Source of the DNA: Inquilinus sp.
Lineage (GTDB): Bacteria > Pseudomonadota > Alphaproteobacteria > DSM-16000 > Inquilinaceae
Length of the DNA: 7,402 nucleotides
Direction of reading: 5' to 3'
NCBI GenBank assembly: GCA_013003675.1
Contig: JABDIP010000443.1
Location: 1 to 7,402 of the forward strand
How positions within the stretch are numbered: position 1 is the first letter of the stretch; every line of letters begins with the position of its first letter. A program made the translations under genes and the position numbers. The notes below the pieces were generated by a model. The model searched no databases. It was given only the letters and a program-made list of their open reading frames with translations, and was not told the DNA's origin. This document shows, piece after piece, positions 5,752-7,402 of this stretch.

Positions 5752-6788
5752 GCCCACGGCCCCGCACTCGGCGGAGTCGGCGGTGTCTGCGGAGCCGGCG
5801 GCTTCGCGATGCCGCCGCGCGGCCGCGGGGTGGATTTCCCGCCGCCGGCCGGCGGCGCGGAACCGCCGCCCAGCGCGTCGCGTGCGATCTCGGCGATGCC
5901 GCCCAGGGCGCCGATCACGCTGGAGGCCTCCAGCGGCAGGAACAGCACCTTCTGGTTCGGCGCGGTGCCGATGTCCGACAGCGTATCCATGTATTTCTGC
6001 GCGACGAAATAGTTGATCGCCATGGCGTCGCCGCCGGCGATCGCCTCGGAGACGTCGTGGGTCGCCTTCGCCTCGGCCTGGGCCTCGCGCTCGCGGGCCT
6101 CGGCGTCGCGATAGGCGGCCTCGCGCCGGCCCTCCGCCTCGAGGATCGCCGATTGCTTCAGGCCCTCGGCGCGCAGGATCTGCGCCTCGCGGTCGCCCTC
6201 GGCTTCCAGGATGGTGGCGCGGCGCTCGCGCTCGGCCTTCATCTGCCGGGCCATGGCGTCGACCAGGTCGCGCGGCGGCGAGATGTCGCGGATCTCGATG
6301 CGGGTGACCTTGACGCCCCAGGCATTGGTGGCCTCGTCGACCACGATGAGCAGCTTTTGATTGATCTGGTCGCGATTCGACAGCAGCTCGTCCAGATCCA
6401 TCGAGCCCATGACGCTACGGATGTTGGTCATGGTCAGGTTCAGGATGGCGTGCTGCAACTGGTTGACCTCATAGGCGGCCTTGGCGGCGTTCAGCACCTG
6501 GAAGAAGACGATGCCGTCGACCTTCACCATGGCGTTGTCCTTGGTGATGATCTCCTGGCTCGGCACGTCGAGCACGGTCTCCATCATGTTCAGCTTGGCG
6601 CCGATCCGCTCGAAGATCGGATTGATCAGGCCCAGCCCCGGCCTCAGCGTGCGGGTATAGCGGCCGAGGAACTCGACGGTCCATTCGCGCCCCTGCGGCA
6701 CGATCTTCACCATCCGCAACGCCAGGACGACCGCCAGCACCACGACGGCGCCGACCAGGAATTCGAACCCGAATCCGCCGAACGACAT
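5748..6788 (-). CDS. qmcA: SPFH/stomatin-family membrane protein, QmcA-like
   Basis: The 346-residue protein belongs to the SPFH (stomatin, prohibitin, flotillin, HflK/C) family. Order of parts: N-terminal membrane anchor (about 9-25, EFLVGAVVVLAVVLAL); SPFH domain (about 27-185) beginning VKIVPQGREWTVEFLGRY and containing PGLGLINPIFERI, DVPSQEIITKDNAMVKVDG and WGVKVTRIEIRDISPP; coiled-coil region of repeated Glu-Ala-Arg (about 184-245, with repeats of ILEAEGDREAQ type); a closing LFLPLEASSVIGALGGI segment; and a Gly/Pro-rich tail (about 307-346) not present in all family members. E. coli QmcA has 305 residues, so the tail makes this one longer. Such proteins form large ring assemblies at the inner membrane and influence FtsH-type proteolysis. 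The ATG has AAGGA seven bases upstream. The downstream NfeD-like gene overlaps by four bases and is the expected partner. Confidence 0.93.
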   Translation of the reverse strand: MSFGGFGFEFLVGAVVVLAVVLALRMVKIVPQGREWTVEFLGRYTRTLRPGLGLINPIFERIGAKLNMMETVLDVPSQEIITKDNAMVKVDGIVFFQVLNAAKAAYEVNQLQHAILNLTMTNIRSVMGSMDLDELLSNRDQINQKLLIVVDEATNAWGVKVTRIEIRDISPPRDLVDAMARQMKAERERRATILEAEGDREAQILRAEGLKQSAILEAEGRREAAYRDAEAREREAQAEAKATHDVSEAIAGGDAMAINYFVAQKYMDTLSDIGTAPNQKVLFLPLEASSVIGALGGIAEIARDALGGGSAPPAGGGKSTPRPRGGIAKPPAPQTPPTPPSAGPWA

Positions 6789-6907
6789 GTCTCTTTCCTT
6801 CCATCGCTTCCGATGCCGGCATCACGACACCAGTTTCGGTGGCAATCAAGCGGCCCGCCGCAATCATATGGGCGGCAAGGGGTTAACGATAGGTCATCCA
6901 CGACCGG

Positions 6908-6928
6908 ATCGGCGGAAACCGCGCCGAT
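6908..6928. terminator. Inverted repeat after the J-domain gene, possible weak terminator
   Basis: ATCGGCG (6908-6914) and CGCCGAT (6922-6928) are exact reverse complements with a seven-base loop, directly after the stop of the J-domain gene read on the minus strand. No T-run follows on that strand, so termination may be partial and read-through into the SPFH gene (120 bases further) is possible. Confidence 0.35.
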
Positions 6929-6937
6929 TCGCCGATA

Positions 6938-7402
6938 TCAGCCTTGCAGCAGCTGCTCTCGGGCCCGGTTCAGGCGGGTCGCCGCTTCGGTCGATCCGCC
7001 GCGGTCCGGGTGGTGCCGTTTCATCATGCGGCGATGGGCGCGCTTGATCTCCTGCGCCGAGGCGCCTTCGACCAGTCCAAGGGTCCGGAAGGCTTCCGCC
7101 TCGCCGCGGGAGGCGGCTCGCGGCGCGACCGGTACTTCGTCGTCGGCATCGCCCGGCCAGTCCGATGAGCGTCGAATCCGGCTCCAGCGGTCGGTCGACC
7201 AGACGCCGAAGCGTTCCCGCCAGTCTGGGCCGAGGCGGCTTCGCTTCGGGCGCCCGGCGGACTCCAGTGCGATGTCGAAGATCGCCGTGCCCAAGCCGCG
7301 CCAGATCGCCCAGCCGGCGCCGACGGTCACCAGGATCATCAGGGTCTGCAGCCAGGGAAGGTCGAGCGCGAAGATGCCGACGGCGCCGACGCCCGCCACG
7401 GC
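6938..7402 (-). CDS. Membrane-anchored J-domain protein, TIM14/Pam18-like, 5' end outside the window
   Basis: The frame is open to the window edge, so the N-terminus is missing; the GTG at 7399 is only an internal candidate. Numbering from there (153 residues): hydrophobic segments at about 1-12 and 17-33 (LQTLMILVTVGAGWAIW), a basic linker (50-100), and a C-terminal J domain (about 103-153) AFRTLGLVEGASAQEIKRAH, RRMMKRHHPDRGGSTEAATRL, with the essential HPD at 130-132. The C-terminal J domain on a membrane anchor, with the HPDRGGS phrase and the protein ending soon after, matches alphaproteobacterial relatives of mitochondrial TIM14/Pam18, which stimulate an Hsp70 (DnaK) at the membrane. A general DnaJ is excluded because no Gly/Phe or zinc region follows. 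The SPFH gene starts 150 bases downstream on the same strand, so a shared transcript is possible. Confidence 0.87.
   Translation of the reverse strand, partial: AVAGVGAVGIFALDLPWLQTLMILVTVGAGWAIWRGLGTAIFDIALESAGRPKRSRLGPDWRERFGVWSTDRWSRIRRSSDWPGDADDEVPVAPRAASRGEAEAFRTLGLVEGASAQEIKRAHRRMMKRHHPDRGGSTEAATRLNRAREQLLQG

Noticed and set aside
5039..6016. 325-residue plus-strand frame over NfeD and SPFH genes
   Set aside because: Antisense of two recognised genes; low-complexity Ser/Arg/Ala composition.
1..7402. CRISPR array, transposase or toxin-antitoxin pair
   Set aside because: No regularly spaced repeats, no transposase motifs or terminal inverted repeats, and no recognisable toxin or antitoxin were seen.

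Overview
The window is from a GC-rich bacterium, most likely an alphaproteobacterium of Rhodospirillales type. This is an inference from the strong GC bias at codon third positions, the TIM14-like membrane J-protein and the style of the NfeD/SPFH pair. No ribosomal RNA or other taxonomic marker is present.

The left part (1 to about 2486) is the right-hand end of an integrated mobile element. It holds a small AlpA/excisionase-like DNA-binding protein gene (minus strand), a divergent membrane-anchored protein of unknown function (plus strand, lower GC than the rest), and a tyrosine integrase gene (minus strand) next to the boundary. The boundary is the 3' part of a tRNA-Leu(UAA) gene without its 5' part, the usual scar of integration into a tRNA 3' end. 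The restored full tRNA gene should lie outside the window to the left. The integrase reads in two frames, N-terminal arm-binding domain in one and core plus catalytic domain in another, so the element may no longer move by itself. Two similar small palindromes lie between the AlpA-like gene and the divergent gene and may be shared operators.

The right part (from about 2487) is ordinary chromosome. A cupin lipoprotein gene (minus) is interrupted by an in-frame amber codon and faces a divergent AraC-family regulator gene (plus), which may have controlled it. Then come a 63-residue unknown protein (minus), a 576-base AT-richer gap with inverted repeats, a small secreted protein with an acidic tail (plus), and a convergent minus-strand group: a TIM14-like J-domain protein cut by the window edge, an SPFH/QmcA-like membrane protein, and an NfeD-like protein whose start overlaps the SPFH stop as ATGA.

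The SPFH and NfeD proteins are expected to work together at the inner membrane. Three reading-frame disruptions occur within about 2.4 kb (near 625, near 2030 and at 2827); these are either decay around the element boundary or sequence errors. I found no clearly undescribed system. The best leads are the exact element boundary, the paired operators and the disrupted genes.
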